NCBI GenBank assembly: GCA_946902985.2
Contig: CAMPQE020000051.1
Coordinates: forward strand, 558,001-622,000
DNA from: Meconema thalassinum
Lineage: Eukaryota > Arthropoda > Insecta > Orthoptera > Tettigoniidae
DNA length: 64,000 bases
Direction of reading: 5' to 3'
Shown here: positions 23,238-34,772 of the stretch, piece after piece
Numbering within the stretch: the stretch's first letter is position 1
How the letters are laid out: each line of letters begins with the position of its first letter
Notes under the pieces: generated by a model
What the model was told of the DNA's origin: nothing
Databases searched by the model: none
Seen by the model: the letters and a program-made list of their open reading frames with translations, nothing else
Position numbers and translations under genes: made by a program

Positions 23238-23605
23238 GTAAAGGCTTAAAGTTTCATTAAAGGGCGTTGACTCAATGTCACTCAGCCCCGTGTACTTGAG
23301 AAGATCGTGGCCTTTTGTCTGATAACCTGTGCTATTCTGATTGCTACGGTATATAAGTGCGTGTAATGTAATTCAGGGGAGGATGTGGAAGGGGGTAACC
23401 GTGGCCTTAAGCTAGGAACCATCCAGGCACCTACCAGGAGTAGAAGTGGGAAACCATTTCCGAGATATCTGAGGTGGGAATCGAACCCTGCTCCGATACA
23501 CGTCACGTGGCGGAATGCACTTGTTCCATTCCTCAAATCACAATAATATTTTTTGTCAGAACCGGGAATCGAACCAGGACCTAGTCGCTACACTACAAGG
23601 TGAGA
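23238..23605 (-). mobile_element. tRNA-derived SINE with two B-box-like motifs
   Basis: Read on the minus strand: GTAGTGTAGCGACTAGG, then GGTTCGATTCCCGG and TCTGACAA, then a second GGTTCGATTCCCACC, then GAAATGGTTTCCCACTTC, CACAGGTTATCAGA, and a 3' part rich in GGGGCTGAGTGAC. The same order is found in the complete SINE at 49919-50329, so this is one family. The ends are approximate. Confidence 0.75.
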
Positions 23606-24014
23606 AGAATTCCTTTCATCAGGTTTTGAAACCTTTGAGGCCAACTGGGAAGCCTAACTAACACCTGCAGATCCCAAACACTTGCAAGAGACATAGATGG
23701 AGATGCTGACTTAGAGTTTCAATGAACAGGGCAGCGTAACAATCATTTTACCTGTCCAGTGTTTTGTGCAAATTTATGGCTGCATAATGTTGTTTTTCTT
23801 TTGGATAATGTTGTTAATTAAATAGATTTATATCATTGATATTACTTGCTTTATTTTAGACTAATGTATCATAACAACATTCGTGCAAGGACCTAGCGTG
23901 CATGGCCGTGCCACAAGAGACGCGGGTTCGATCACGATTATGGTCACATTTTAGAAGTTGGCTGACGGCTGAGGGCGGAAATGAGGAGGTTGACCAGTGA
24001 TGATTTGTCCCGCA
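23606..24014. other. No gene recognised
   Basis: It holds a possible second tRNA-like fragment at about 23890-23945 (box-B-like GGGTTCGATCACG). Otherwise nothing is supported. Confidence 0.35.
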
Positions 24015-24400
24015 TTATTGTGGATTGCCAATTAGACGCAGTTTAGGCGGAAGACAATTAAGACAACAATGATGTTGGGCAATGAGCTTTCTCTTATCGT
24101 AGATAGTGAGTGCTCGAAAAGAATTGCAAGAATGCAAAGCATGGAATTTCGGACAAAGTAGACACTTTGGAAACTTATTGGGCATTTTGTGTATTTCGCC
24201 TTGACTATTGAATGCACCGGCGCTGGTGTGACGTTTTTCTGAAGACCTGAGCCTGTAGCCACTTGATGGAGCGCCAGATCTAGGAGCGAAAGAAACATGA
24301 CAAGAGCCCACTGATGAGCCAGGTTGGTGTTCTGAGGCGAAATCCCACACAAGACACGGCAGAACCTGGTCAAATTGTTGGGTTATAAGAAGATTCTAAC
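24015..24400 (-). pseudogene. BEL/Pao-like gag zinc-knuckle fragment
   Basis: A minus frame (24350-24015) contains CLLCPKFHALHSCNSF, then about 16 residues later HHCCLNCL. This Cys/His spacing is that of the paired knuckle in BEL/Pao gag proteins (C..C...H...C, then LC.NCL). A second frame overlaps from 24373, so the copy is shifted as well as truncated. No protease, polymerase or LTR is seen nearby. It is a short relic; a captured domain of another retroelement is possible. Confidence 0.5.
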
Positions 24401-24967
24401 ATGGAACCTGAGGTCATACTGAGGCTGAGTAGACCGAGAGGTCTGGCAGGCATACTGGCGATGTCTCTCATTTAGCAATCAGAACATAAGCTGGAATAGA
24501 TAAGCAAGTATATATACAAGAAACATATAATTATGTACAATATGGTTACATACAAGTCCTGTAGCAGTGTGTGTTGGGCCGTGAGGGTGTGTGTGGTGTC
24601 CCTGGGTTTGTGATGCTACTCTCACTGGTCTCACCTGGGTGTTGGCTACTTGCTGGTGCGACCCACGTCGTCACGTCTTAATTAGGGTTGGCTACGAGAG
24701 GTGGAGAGGGGGAAACCTGTAGTAAGGCACTGTTCGTGCCCCACTCCGAGCCGAGGGCTACTCCTTCCCCCACCTGGAGCTGAGTCGTGCGGAGGCATCT
24801 TTCAGCTTATGCGAGCTGAGCAGAAGAGAGCATATCAACTCTCAGCAGCAACAACAACAACAACAACAGCAGGGGAGATTGCAAATTCAGGCAATATTGA
24901 GTCATCAATCTATGTCAATCGGAAGAAAAGGGAAGGTACATTAACTGATGCCAACCCATGTTGCGCT
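24401..24967. other. No gene; CAA microsatellite inside
   Basis: A short (CAA)n run is at about 24844-24872. The flanking GC-richer DNA is not recognised. Confidence 0.4.
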
Positions 24968-25052
24968 GTCAGTTGAGGGATTCAAACCCTCGCTTCCTAT
25001 GAAGAAAATTCGAACTTAATTCCAACGCCTTAGACCGCTCGGCCAACGCGAC
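24968..25052 (-). tRNA. tRNA-Leu(UAA)-like relic
   Basis: On the minus strand the 85 bases follow a class II tRNA layout: box A TTGGCCGAGCGGTCTAAGGC, anticodon loop ATTAAGT (anticodon TAA), a long variable arm, and a T arm GAGGG-TTTGAAT-CCCTC with a perfect stem. The acceptor stem has two mismatches and the anticodon stem one, so this is probably a pseudogene or a SINE head rather than a working tRNA. Confidence 0.55.
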
Positions 25053-25199
25053 AATGATTGAATAAGCTTGAATTATGAGAGTCAAAAATGAGATAAATGA
25101 AGAACGGAATCCATTCTACCAACAGTAGATTCTATAATAATATTATAAGCTTTGAAGCTGTAATGTATTATGCGAGGGGCATCGACTTACGAGGTTGAT

Positions 25200-25515
25200 T
25201 TGGCCCTTAAACGTGGCTGTGTGTGAGTAAATTATTTTGTTTGATAACCTGTGCTATTGTGACTGTGCTTAACGTGAGGCCATGGCTGCCCTCTTCCCAT
25301 TCCTCGCCTAACTTACAACTACACAGTCACTGCAATAAATCAGGTTATCATCTCTCTTACACAAAACCGACTACACAGAGGGGAAAGGTGGGGGAGAGGA
25401 TAGGGAAGCATTAGAAAGGTCTTCCGACAAGATACTACTCCGGAGGTCAACCGTCGGCTTGAGCATTACTCGAGTGCACAGGGCCGATGACCTGAAAGGA
25501 TCACAAAAAAATAAC
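25200..25515 (+). mobile_element. SINE fragments
   Basis: The part around 25267-25300 (GAGGCCATGGCTGCCCTCTTC) resembles the 3' domain of tRNA-SINEs. The end near 25480-25515 (GGGCCGATGACCTGAAAGG, then an A-rich tail) resembles the SINE tail at 61990 on the opposite strand. Boundaries and family are uncertain. Confidence 0.4.
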
Positions 25516-26869
25516 CCTACAGCTAGCCTTAGACGTTACGAAGGGACGAATAAAAGGTACTAGATATACCTAAGTAAATTTATAACCTGAAAATTCCAAG
25601 AAGCGGCGAGTTCCCACGAATTTAGGTCGTAACGTCAACTACCTTCTCCATCCTCCCATTGTTACGAGGATCTTTCCGCCGAGAGAATAACAATTATTGT
25701 AGCTTTAAGGGGGAGGAACAGCTAAATATTACATGAAACTCGCCGTTTGGTCAGTGCTACCAACCCTCGTTTTAAAAGTAGTGAAGATTTTGAGTTTCAA
25801 TTCATATCTATACTTGGGGATTGGATTAAACCTTATACCCACCTCATTATTTATTGGTCATTCCTGTTTGTTTAGGAGTTGCCAGTTACTTTTTAGTAGT
25901 CTGTAGTTCAAACGCTAGGGTGCTTGTAATGAAGGCTTGTGACGGTTATTTCTGCCGTTGAAAAGTGACGCCATGGAAGAGATTAGCAGCTAATAACACA
26001 CGTAGAAAGAAGGCCGTTGAATTCGCGAGAAATAAACCGCATATAACTCTTGAAATTAAACCTGAGTGCTCAGATATATGGTATTTGTGGGGACAATATT
26101 GAATTCGTAGACATCAGGTCCTAGGCAACGGTTTAAATAATACTCGGTACAACAATGCGGTCGGTGTCTAAGAGACTTATGTCGTTTTCCATCGCCTTGC
26201 TTCGCATAAATTAACCTCTCGCTTTGTACAATTTCTTTCTACGAGACTTTAAATGAACATTCGATCTAGCCTTCCCTCTCATGGTGAATTGAAAGATGCT
26301 CTAATTTGTCTCCCAATCGCTTAGAATTGGACGTAGTAAATTGAGGAAGAGGCACAGGCCTTGTTACAGCCTTCCCATATGTTCTGCTAACTGAATGCAA
26401 GATCTGAATTTTCTTTCCCTGTTTAAGTCCTTGCTATGTACTTGTATGTTGATTGGGATAGCTGCATCTAAATTACAAGCTTCGAGGCTATTACTCTCTT
26501 GCTGAATTCGTCGAGTTTTAGGGATTATGGGACATTCAGCTTGACATGGCCTCGTGACCCGGGAGGTGCAGATGCAGGTTAAACCTCCTCCGTAACAGCT
26601 GCTTGAGAGGCTCACGGGCCTCTTCGGCCTCTCGTGGCGATGTAACATCCTGAATGTTAACGTATTCATCACACTCTTTCAGGACCGGGTTCGAATACCT
26701 ATGGGGTGTCTATTAATCGGAACTGTGAGGAGTCTATATAACTAAGGCGAGGTAAAGGATGGTGTTTGGTTGTCTTGCAGGCCAAAAATGACTCTGTTAG
26801 AGATGCCAGATATCCCCAGGGCTAATTTAATTTCCAAAAGACTTTACTTTCATTCTTTTAGTATCCTAC
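25516..26869. other. No gene recognised
   Basis: Short frames only. It ends with CTAC (26866-26869), the left target-site duplication of the LTR retrotransposon. Confidence 0.45.
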
Positions 26870-27679
26870 TGTACCCGTTCGTCCTGGGGATGCGATGACC
26901 CATCTGTTATTACATCGCATTCCTGGATTTCCAGGACAGAGCGGAGTTAAATGAACATGAAGTCAAATAAGGAATGTGTCGGAAATTCAGTTGAAATATC
27001 ACAAAAGCAGAGGGTAACACGAGATAAAGTATCTCCAGAGTCGTTACGGGTTTAAATTTAATTAAAAAAAACAAATAGAAATGGGCGCCACCAACTGAAT
27101 CCCTAGCAAACCACATCCTTCCTGGTTAAGCCTTAATTAAGACAAGGAAAGAATTAGGAAAATCACATCATCATCAGATCACAACTAAGATAAAAACAAA
27201 TTTATTCAAACTTTGATAGTCAGACAGACATATTAAACACACATCCTACCTAAGAGTATGGTCGAATGCTAACGTTAAATTGTCATTGTCCTGAAAATCG
27301 AACCATCTCTATTCTATTCAAAGTGTACTTCATCCACATAAAATATGAAAAATTTTCTAAAGTTCACTTGGGTTCTCAGGTTCACCGTAGCACTATGTCT
27401 ATGCGTCACTGACATTCGTGATACCTGAGACCTAACTTCTCTTTTAAGTTAACATCATGAATGTGGATGTAAAAAAATAATGAATCTGTCTAAACACATA
27501 TATTCTAATCACATATTTAAATATCAAATAATTTTGTGGCTTGAATGGCATTATTCAAATGCTGAATATCTTAGTAAATGCTCCTAGAAATCGAATAATT
27601 AATTTACACTATATTTACACTGTCATTAATAATTGCTTGTTTGTGAATCACAGAAACTCCACTACTCATTGGTTATAAT
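26870..27679 (-). repeat. 3' LTR remnant, outer part
   Basis: It is nearly identical to 38089-38896 and to the start of the solo LTR at 55428. It begins TGTACCCGTTCGTCC on the plus strand. It ends in the GTTATAAT duplication made by the hAT insertion (27672-27679). The continuation of the LTR is at 34779-34904. Confidence 0.92.
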
Positions 27680-27697
27680 TAGGGCTACCGATGAGAC

Positions 27698-27852
27698 ACG
27701 GATTGACGTGTACCCGTGTAACCCGTGACACGTGTACACGGGTAGGTACGCTCTAAGAATCCGTGTAGCAGTTAGTACACGGGTACACGGGTACACGGGT
27801 AGTACCACCCGTGTACCCGTGTATGAAGGTCCGCGTACACGGGTTTCACGGG
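27698..27852. repeat. hAT left subterminal repeats
   Basis: Many copies of ACACGGGTA and its complement TACCCGTGT occur within about 170 bases of the left end, including three head-to-tail copies at about 27777-27800. In hAT elements such clusters bind the transposase; that role is inferred here. Confidence 0.8.
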
Positions 27853-28076
27853 TATATATGTCTTATCGTGTGCCCATGTGGCTTTCTCGATTTTGGAAGA
27901 ATGTTTTTGACATTTTGTTGCACTAATGGCCCATTTAATTGAAAACAAGATGTTCAGTAAAGAACATATAGCCTACTTTCTCCTAAATGCATGGGTATTG
28001 TTATAACTCTTTGTCCTTTTCAAGGAGTATGATTGAATGTTGGTTGTAGTAGCTTTTTGAAATACAACGTGCTATA

Positions 28077-30093
28077 GGGATATTAAACATGAATATGAGG
28101 TGCCCTTTGCTAGTGCTACCTCTGTACCAAATTTCGTTCATTCGGTTCAACCGTGTTCGAATTAATAGGGGGAATCAATTTTGACATAAAGATGGCCGCC
28201 ATCCGCAAACTATTAGGCTAATGACCTATTAGATTGGTCAAAGGATGCTCCCTCCATAAAGGTATGTTGTTGCAAAGTTTGGTAGAGATCGGATGGTTAT
28301 GTTAGTCCTAATTTGATTTAAGCTTTAAACATTTGTGTGGCCGCCATTACGTTTTTGTCAATATGGCGGCGATATTAATCATGACACTGAGATGCCCTTT
28401 GCTAGTGCTATATCTGTACCAAATTTCGTTCCATTCGGTTCCACCGTGTTCGAATTAATAGGCGGAATCAATTTTGACATAAAGATGGCCGCCATCCTTA
28501 AACTGTTAGGTGAATGACCTATTAGATTGGTCAAAGGATGCTCCCTCCATAAAGGTATGTAGTTGCAGAATTTGGTAGAGATCGTATGATTAGGTTAATC
28601 GTAATTTGATTTAAGCTTTGAACATTCGTGTGGCCGCCATTATGTTTCAGCCAAGATGGCGGCGATATAAAACATGACACTGAGGTGCCCTTTGCTAGTG
28701 CTACCTCTGTACCAAATTTCGTTCCATTCGGTTCCACCGTGTTCGAATTAATAGGGGGAATCAATTTTGACATAAAGATGGCCGCCATCCGCAAACTATT
28801 AGGCTAATAACCTATTAGATTGGTCAAAAGATGCTCACTCCATAAAGGTATGTTGTTGCAAAGTTTGGTAGAGATCGGATGGTTATGTTAGTCGTAATTT
28901 AACTTAAGCCTTGAACATTTGTGTGGCCGCCTTTACGTTTCTGTCAATACGGCGGCGATACAAAACATGACACTGAGGTGCCCTTTGCTAGTGCTACCTC
29001 TGAACCAAATTTCGTTCCATTCGGTTCCACCGTGTTCGAATTAATAAGGGGAATCAATTTTGACATAAAGATGGCCGCCATCCGCAAACTATTAGGCTAA
29101 TAACCTATTAGATTGGTCAAAGGATGCTTACTCCATAAAGGTATGTTGTTGCAAAGTTTGGTAGAGATCGAATGGTTATGTTAGTCGTAATTTAACTTAA
29201 GCTTTGAACATTTGTGTGGCCGCCATTACGTTTCTGTCACTATGGCGGCGATATAAAACATGACACTGAGATACCCTTTGCTAGTGCTACCTCTGTACCA
29301 AATTTCGTTCCAATCGGTTTCACCGTGTTTGATTTTCACACAAAGATGGCCGCCATCCGCAAACTATTAGGCTAATGACCTATTCGTTTGGTCAAAGGAT
29401 GCTTCCTCTATAAGGGTATGTTGTTGCAAAATTTGGTAGAGATCGGATGATTAGGTTAATCGTAATTTGATTTAAGCTTTGAACATTTGTGTGGCCGCCA
29501 TTACGTTTCCGTCAAGATGGCGGCGATATAAAACATGACACTGTGGTGCCTTTTGATAGTACTACCTCTGTACCAAATTTCGTTCCATTCGGTTGCACCG
29601 TGTTCGAATTAATATGGGGAATCGATTTTCACACAAAGATGGCCGCCATCCGCAAACTATTAGGCTGATGATCTATTAGTTTGGTCAAAGGATCCTCCCC
29701 CCGTAAAGGTATGTTGTTGCAAAATTTGGTAGAGATCAAATGATTAGGTTAGTCGTAATTTGATTTAAGCTTTGAACATTCGTGTGGCCGCCATTACGTT
29801 TCAGTCAAGATGGCGGCAATACAAAACATGACACTGAGGTGTCCTTTGCTAGTGCTACCTTTGTACCAAATTTCGTTCAATTCGCATTCACCGTGTTCGA
29901 ATTGATAGGGGGGACAGACATTCAGAGTACACACACTCACACACAGACACACACTCACACAGACTCACACACACACACACACACACACAGACTCACACAC
30001 ACACATACACACACACAGACACACTTTTTTCGCCCTGTGTTGATCTCATAAGTCTACTTTCATTTTTTGCAAAAATCGAAAGTAGGCTAAAAA
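28077..30093. repeat. 293-bp tandem array, copy B, with microsatellite and hairpin tail
   Basis: The landmark occurs at 28160, 28453, 28746, 29039, 29607 and 29900. The 568-base gap is two periods minus an 18-base deletion near 29330. Four TTTTGACATAAAG units are followed by CACACAA-type units and the same diverged last unit as in copy A. Then come a CA microsatellite (29924-30025) and the conserved tail with hairpin CTACTTTC (30054-30061) / GAAAGTAG (30078-30085). Similarity with copy A ends near 30093. The left boundary is near 28077. Confidence 0.92.
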
Positions 30094-32290
30094 TGTAGAA
30101 TCGGGAAGACGAACACAGCAAACTTAAGAATATAAAGTTTTTGTTATTACGAAGAATAAGTGAAACGACAACACTGCGTATTTTGTGAAAGGATGTTTTA
30201 GAAATACTATGAACACGGCACCGAATGATTCAAATTTTCGGGCACCGTGCATCCCTTATTCGTTAGGGCGCCCCTGGTGGGCGTTCATTTCAGTACGAAC
30301 ATAGTAGTCAAACCACAGCTAGCACGCGCTGCGTGGTAGAGGAGAAGCAGTTGGGTATGGAAGTACGCGAAACGGAAAGGTGCTCTCTATGTTCTCCTAC
30401 CGAAAACAATGAGTAATCCTGTGCTTGTTGGTCTACGGGAGCCAACGGACGCCACTTGAAAACGATACACCGGAAGATGGAAAATCAACAAACGTCGCCA
30501 AGCAAACGTGGATAAGTAATTATGTATACAAATTGTGTAACGCCATTCGTATGCGTAAGCGTACCGTGGTTACCATGACCTCCTACAGAAATGTCTTTCC
30601 GATTTGACAATAAATAGTCTAGTACTGTTTACGTTGGTTTTGTTTACATATGACCAACTTCTGTGAACAACACACTTTCATGGCTAGACGCAAGCGCTTC
30701 CGCGACACTCCCACCGCCTTTGGTCATTAGGCCATGTCATCAGCGCCGAAGGCGAAGTGGTGTAGCGCCGGCGCCGCGGCGCTGCCTTCCCCAAAGGGAA
30801 CTGGGCATATGTTGAAATTTACCGCTTTCCCAGACATTTCAGTCTAATGTAGACTACTTGACTGATTCGCTACGATCTGTATTATTTTCGGTTCATGCCA
30901 CCGTCACACTCGCTTATCCACTTACCGCGCGCCACCATGGCAGCACGCCGCCGCTCACTCCGTCGCGCACCGGTATTTAGCGCACACGTTGAAAAGGAAT
31001 ATACGAGCCTTACAGTAGTCGCATATGATGTGTAATATGTGACATGTTATCCTACTATGTGTGTCCCGGGAGCGCAAATCCCTTGTTAAGAGTGAACTCT
31101 GTTGGTCATTGAAATATCTACTTGTATAATCCAGTGCAAATTCCTGACCTTAATAGATCATAATTGTTATTTGCTAAGACGTTGTATCTTAATCCATTGA
31201 TAACATTCATTTGGGGAGGACATATTTAGGTCTGTGTTTACAGCGTTGGTCTCCCAACCTGCCGGCTGGGGTTCTAATCCTAACAGAGTTGTATTTTTTG
31301 CTTGATTTTTTATATTTATTGTTATTTGAGTACTGAGGCGTTATACAATTGTGCGTTATATTGTGAAGTTTACAATGGAAAATATATATTAAATTAAAAC
31401 AAAGTTCTCCAATGGATCTGCAGTAGTGACATCTACCTTCAACTAGTTGAATTATGGTATGCGGGAGCACGGCCGACTGGATGCGCTCGCATCCAGTTGG
31501 CCGTGGCGGAAGCAATCCACTGCCTACTTGATGCGAGCTGCGCTCTATACCGGCCAGTTAGTAAACCAATGCCAGCGATGTTATTGAAAATGGCCTCTTT
31601 TTGCTGATAGAGTGCACTGCTAAGTATCGGCGTCATTAAAAATTAGGTGTGCAGAAGGTATATTAAATGTGTTTCCCCCAGTGATACGTTTAGACCAACG
31701 AAGTTTCAATTATTGTTAGTGGTCTGTGTTAATATACTGAATTCCTATGTTGTTTGGAGTGTTTGTTGATGCGATATAGATTCCACATAGCCACATGGCC
31801 GACAGTACATCGAGTGCTTACATTAAAGAATACAGCAAAAGTATGAAGATTTAATAAATCGTAATTGTTTTCAGAATGAAAATGATTTATTGAAGGAATA
31901 TCTTAAATGGGGTTTCTAAACCTTGAACTAAACTGTATGCGATATACATTCTCCATAGCCACATGGCCTACAGTATGACGTTGTACCGATCTCCGCCACC
32001 ACGCGCGCTCATTGTTTCAGTCCCATGCTCTTCCGTCCCATCCACTTCCGTCCCTTTTCCAAAATCACTTCCACAAAAATGTCCAGCTACCGAGTGCCAC
32101 AAAAATATCCAGATACTGAGTGGAAAGATGTTACACGTCAATAAATAGCGATAGTTCTTCGCATAAGTCATACAACTCTTCGATGACGTATACTATTTAG
32201 ATGGTGGATTGTTAAAATGGGGGAAATAGCATACCGTAAATTATAAAAGGTCCCAACAATTAGACAGATGGGCTTATCGGGAACGCAACG
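30094..32290. other. hAT interior without recognised gene
   Basis: It contains a GC-rich patch at about 30750-30780, a box-B-like GGGTTCTAATCC at about 31268, and a near-perfect 18-bp hairpin at 31468-31505. One of these may be the transposase promoter; I cannot show it. No family was recognised in the short frames. Confidence 0.4.
31468..31505. other. 18-bp hairpin with 2-base loop
   Basis: CACGGCCGACTGGATGCG (31468-31485) pairs with 31488-31505 around CT. Seventeen pairs are Watson-Crick and one is G-T. The function is unknown; it could form a cruciform in DNA. Confidence 0.85.
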
Positions 32291-34225
32291 GTGGCGACCT
32301 ACGGGAGCTTCAGGACGCGCGTGCGCGGCGAGGGGTTGTGCCTGGAGGCGTGTGCCGTGTATATAGACAATTTCACAGATAATAGCGAATCAGTCGAGTC
32401 ATCCTGCTCTCCAAACAGAAATGGCCGGACAAGCGTGCATTTCAATCGTTGTCAAGTGCAATATTCACGGTGGTGGCGCGTACCGGCGAAATGGAAAGGC
32501 GGTGATCTTGTTTATCTCCAATGCAATTTTCCACGATTTGCGCTTATAATGCACAGGACCTTCCTCGTTGTGAAGGCACCGACATTAAAAATGATATGGT
32601 ATTATTACAGGCATGAAGTGGAGGCAACAAAGGAAGACACTGAAGATGGTGACCATGTTGATGATGAGGAGCAGGAACAGGTACGGTCATCCCGAGCCAA
32701 GAGACGACGCAGGCGACGCGTGGAAGGTAACGCACACCGTCCGTGCGATACCATACGCTCAGAGGAAATACATCAGGCTCTTGCAAGGATGGTTGCTGTG
32801 AACCAACTACCTTTGTCATTTTGTGCCAGTGATGGGTTTAGGCAGTTCATGGCAGTTGTAGAGCCCAATTACTTGTGTATTTCAGAGGATGCCCTTAAGC
32901 GGAGACTGGCTCTACTAGGCGATGGTGTCAGAGAGAATGTGCAGTGTGAACTATCAGCGGCATCGAGCGTTGCCCTTACATCTGACTGTTGGACATCTCA
33001 CTCACTAACCTCTTTCCTGACGGTAACGGCTCACACCATCGACTCCCAGTGGGTTCCAAAGGCGATGACGCTTACCACGCATGAAATGGAAGACCGCCAC
33101 ACCTCCGAAAATCTGGCATCGGAATTGCAATTGGTTGCAGATGAATGGAATGTGCAGGACAAGATCACCACCATCGTCACTGACAACGCGTACAACGTCG
33201 TCAACGCTGTGCGCGCTCTTGATGTGCTGGAGAAAGATAAAGTGATTTGTGCTGCACATTCTGTACAGCTTGCTGCAAACAAGGCTCTTGCTCATGGAAA
33301 GGCTGCTAATGTGTGTCTGAATGCAAGAAAGTTAGTTGGCCATTTTCGGCACTCTAACGTTGCCGCTAGTGCGCTGACAAAAATGCAAGCACAACTTTCA
33401 ATGCCCGAACAACCCCTGATTCAGAGCTGCAACACCCGCTGGAATTCAACTTTTGCCATGATCGAGCGCCTTTTGAAAAACAGGAACCCCGTCAGCAACG
33501 TCCTAGGTGGCCGGACATGCACGCCAATGGCCACAGCACAGAAGCTCCAAGTAACTGAACAGGAGTGGCATCACATAGAGGTTTTAAACAAGCTCCTTAA
33601 ACCTGTGGAAGTGGTAACCACTCTCTTTTGCGGTGACAATTCTCCCATATCGATGGTCCGGCCACTAATACAGACGCTAATTAAAAGTCACCTCAGCACC
33701 CTGGAGTTGTCGGACGACAGCTTCCTAGAGGACGTGCAGTCTACCTTGGTCTGTGAATTTAACGATCGGTTCGGCCTCCTATGGATAAATGATAGTACTG
33801 TCACAGCCAGACAGATTGCATCTTTCCTCGACCCGAGGTATAAGGATTTGGTAGATGAGACAGCAGAGGCTCGACGATGTATTCGCGACAGAGTGCTTCA
33901 TAAGCTTCAGAGCGATGCACCAGCTGAAGTCTTGGTTAATCCCGATCAACCCTCCACCAGTAGTGCCCTGGAGTTCTTGTGTCAAGTGCCATGTGGGAGA
34001 AAGAACCGCCCTGAATCTCAATTTGAAGATTTTCTTTCGGAGGCACAGATTCGTTTTGACATGAACCCGTTCGAGTGGTGGAAAGCAAGGGAACACAAAT
34101 ATCCTGCGGTTGCTGCTCTAGCGAAAAAATACTTGTTTATTCCAGCAACATCCACAAGCTCCGAAAGGTGCTTTTCCTCTGCTGGAAACATTGTCACAGC
34201 CAAACGGAATTGTCTTCTGCCATAA
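32291..34225 (+). CDS. hAT transposase (ZBED-like), C-terminus cut by a stop codon
   Basis: The frame encodes a DDE transposase that cuts and rejoins the hAT ends. The first codon is GTG; the first in-frame ATGs are at 32549 and 32591, so about 540-560 residues are more likely than 644. A basic cluster SRAKRRRRRRV (residues about 133-143) is followed by the RNase H fold: LTSDCWTS (first Asp), VTDNAYNVVNAV (second Asp), CAAHSVQLAANKA, NTRWNST, and the hATC dimerisation part FEWWKAREHKYP...TSTSSERCFSSAG with the catalytic Glu. No BED finger is seen at the N-terminus. TAA at 34223-34225 follows NCLLP, and the same frame stays open to a second stop at 34274-34276, so the natural tail was lost by one nonsense change. 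The rest is intact. Confidence 0.93.
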   Translation: MATYGSFRTRVRGEGLCLEACAVYIDNFTDNSESVESSCSPNRNGRTSVHFNRCQVQYSRWWRVPAKWKGGDLVYLQCNFPRFALIMHRTFLVVKAPTLKMIWYYYRHEVEATKEDTEDGDHVDDEEQEQVRSSRAKRRRRRRVEGNAHRPCDTIRSEEIHQALARMVAVNQLPLSFCASDGFRQFMAVVEPNYLCISEDALKRRLALLGDGVRENVQCELSAASSVALTSDCWTSHSLTSFLTVTAHTIDSQWVPKAMTLTTHEMEDRHTSENLASELQLVADEWNVQDKITTIVTDNAYNVVNAVRALDVLEKDKVICAAHSVQLAANKALAHGKAANVCLNARKLVGHFRHSNVAASALTKMQAQLSMPEQPLIQSCNTRWNSTFAMIERLLKNRNPVSNVLGGRTCTPMATAQKLQVTEQEWHHIEVLNKLLKPVEVVTTLFCGDNSPISMVRPLIQTLIKSHLSTLELSDDSFLEDVQSTLVCEFNDRFGLLWINDSTVTARQIASFLDPRYKDLVDETAEARRCIRDRVLHKLQSDAPAEVLVNPDQPSTSSALEFLCQVPCGRKNRPESQFEDFLSEAQIRFDMNPFEWWKAREHKYPAVAALAKKYLFIPATSTSSERCFSSAGNIVTAKRNCLLP

Positions 34226-34640
34226 AATGTAAACCTCTTAGTATTCTTGTTCCAAAACAAAGCTTTCTTAAAGTAAATTGGTCAATGAGTCATAATTCTA
34301 GAAATTGTTGTTCTTATTATACTGTAATATTTTGTATTCCTTTCCTACGCCTGATATTTTAATTTTGTTGTTTCGTTACATTCTGGTCAAATGATAGTGC
34401 AAATAATAAATTATATTCCGTTACATATAGTTTTGTATCTACTCCTCTCTCCCCCTCGGAACTAACCTTTATAATCAATCAAATAATTAATTAATTTCAC
34501 ACTGCTTCGATTCGAATAAACGCGCGCGGACACATTGCACACGCAAACACGATTTCTAAATGCATGTATAAATGGCACGATATTGCCGTGAACAGATTTT
34601 CGAGCAAGGTTACCAGACACGGCACTCTTTAACAATATTC
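34226..34640 (+). other. hAT 3' untranslated region
   Basis: It begins with 16 codons still readable in the transposase frame (34226-34273), then AT-rich sequence. AATAAA is present at about 34404, a possible polyadenylation signal. Confidence 0.5.
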
Positions 34641-34772
34641 GATGTGACCCGTGTACCCGGTCGTAATTACACGAATACACGGGTACACGGTTAAATAGTA
34701 GAAACCGGATTCTTAGCACACGGATCTTAAAAACACGGTTGTGCGGGTACACGGGTACACGGGTAATAGGGA
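34641..34772. repeat. hAT right subterminal repeats
   Basis: Several ACACGGGTA copies in both orientations lie next to the right terminus, with three in tandem near 34745-34766. CTAAGAATCCG occurs here in inverted orientation to its left-end match at about 27753, so the inverted repeats extend well beyond the TIRs. Confidence 0.78.
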
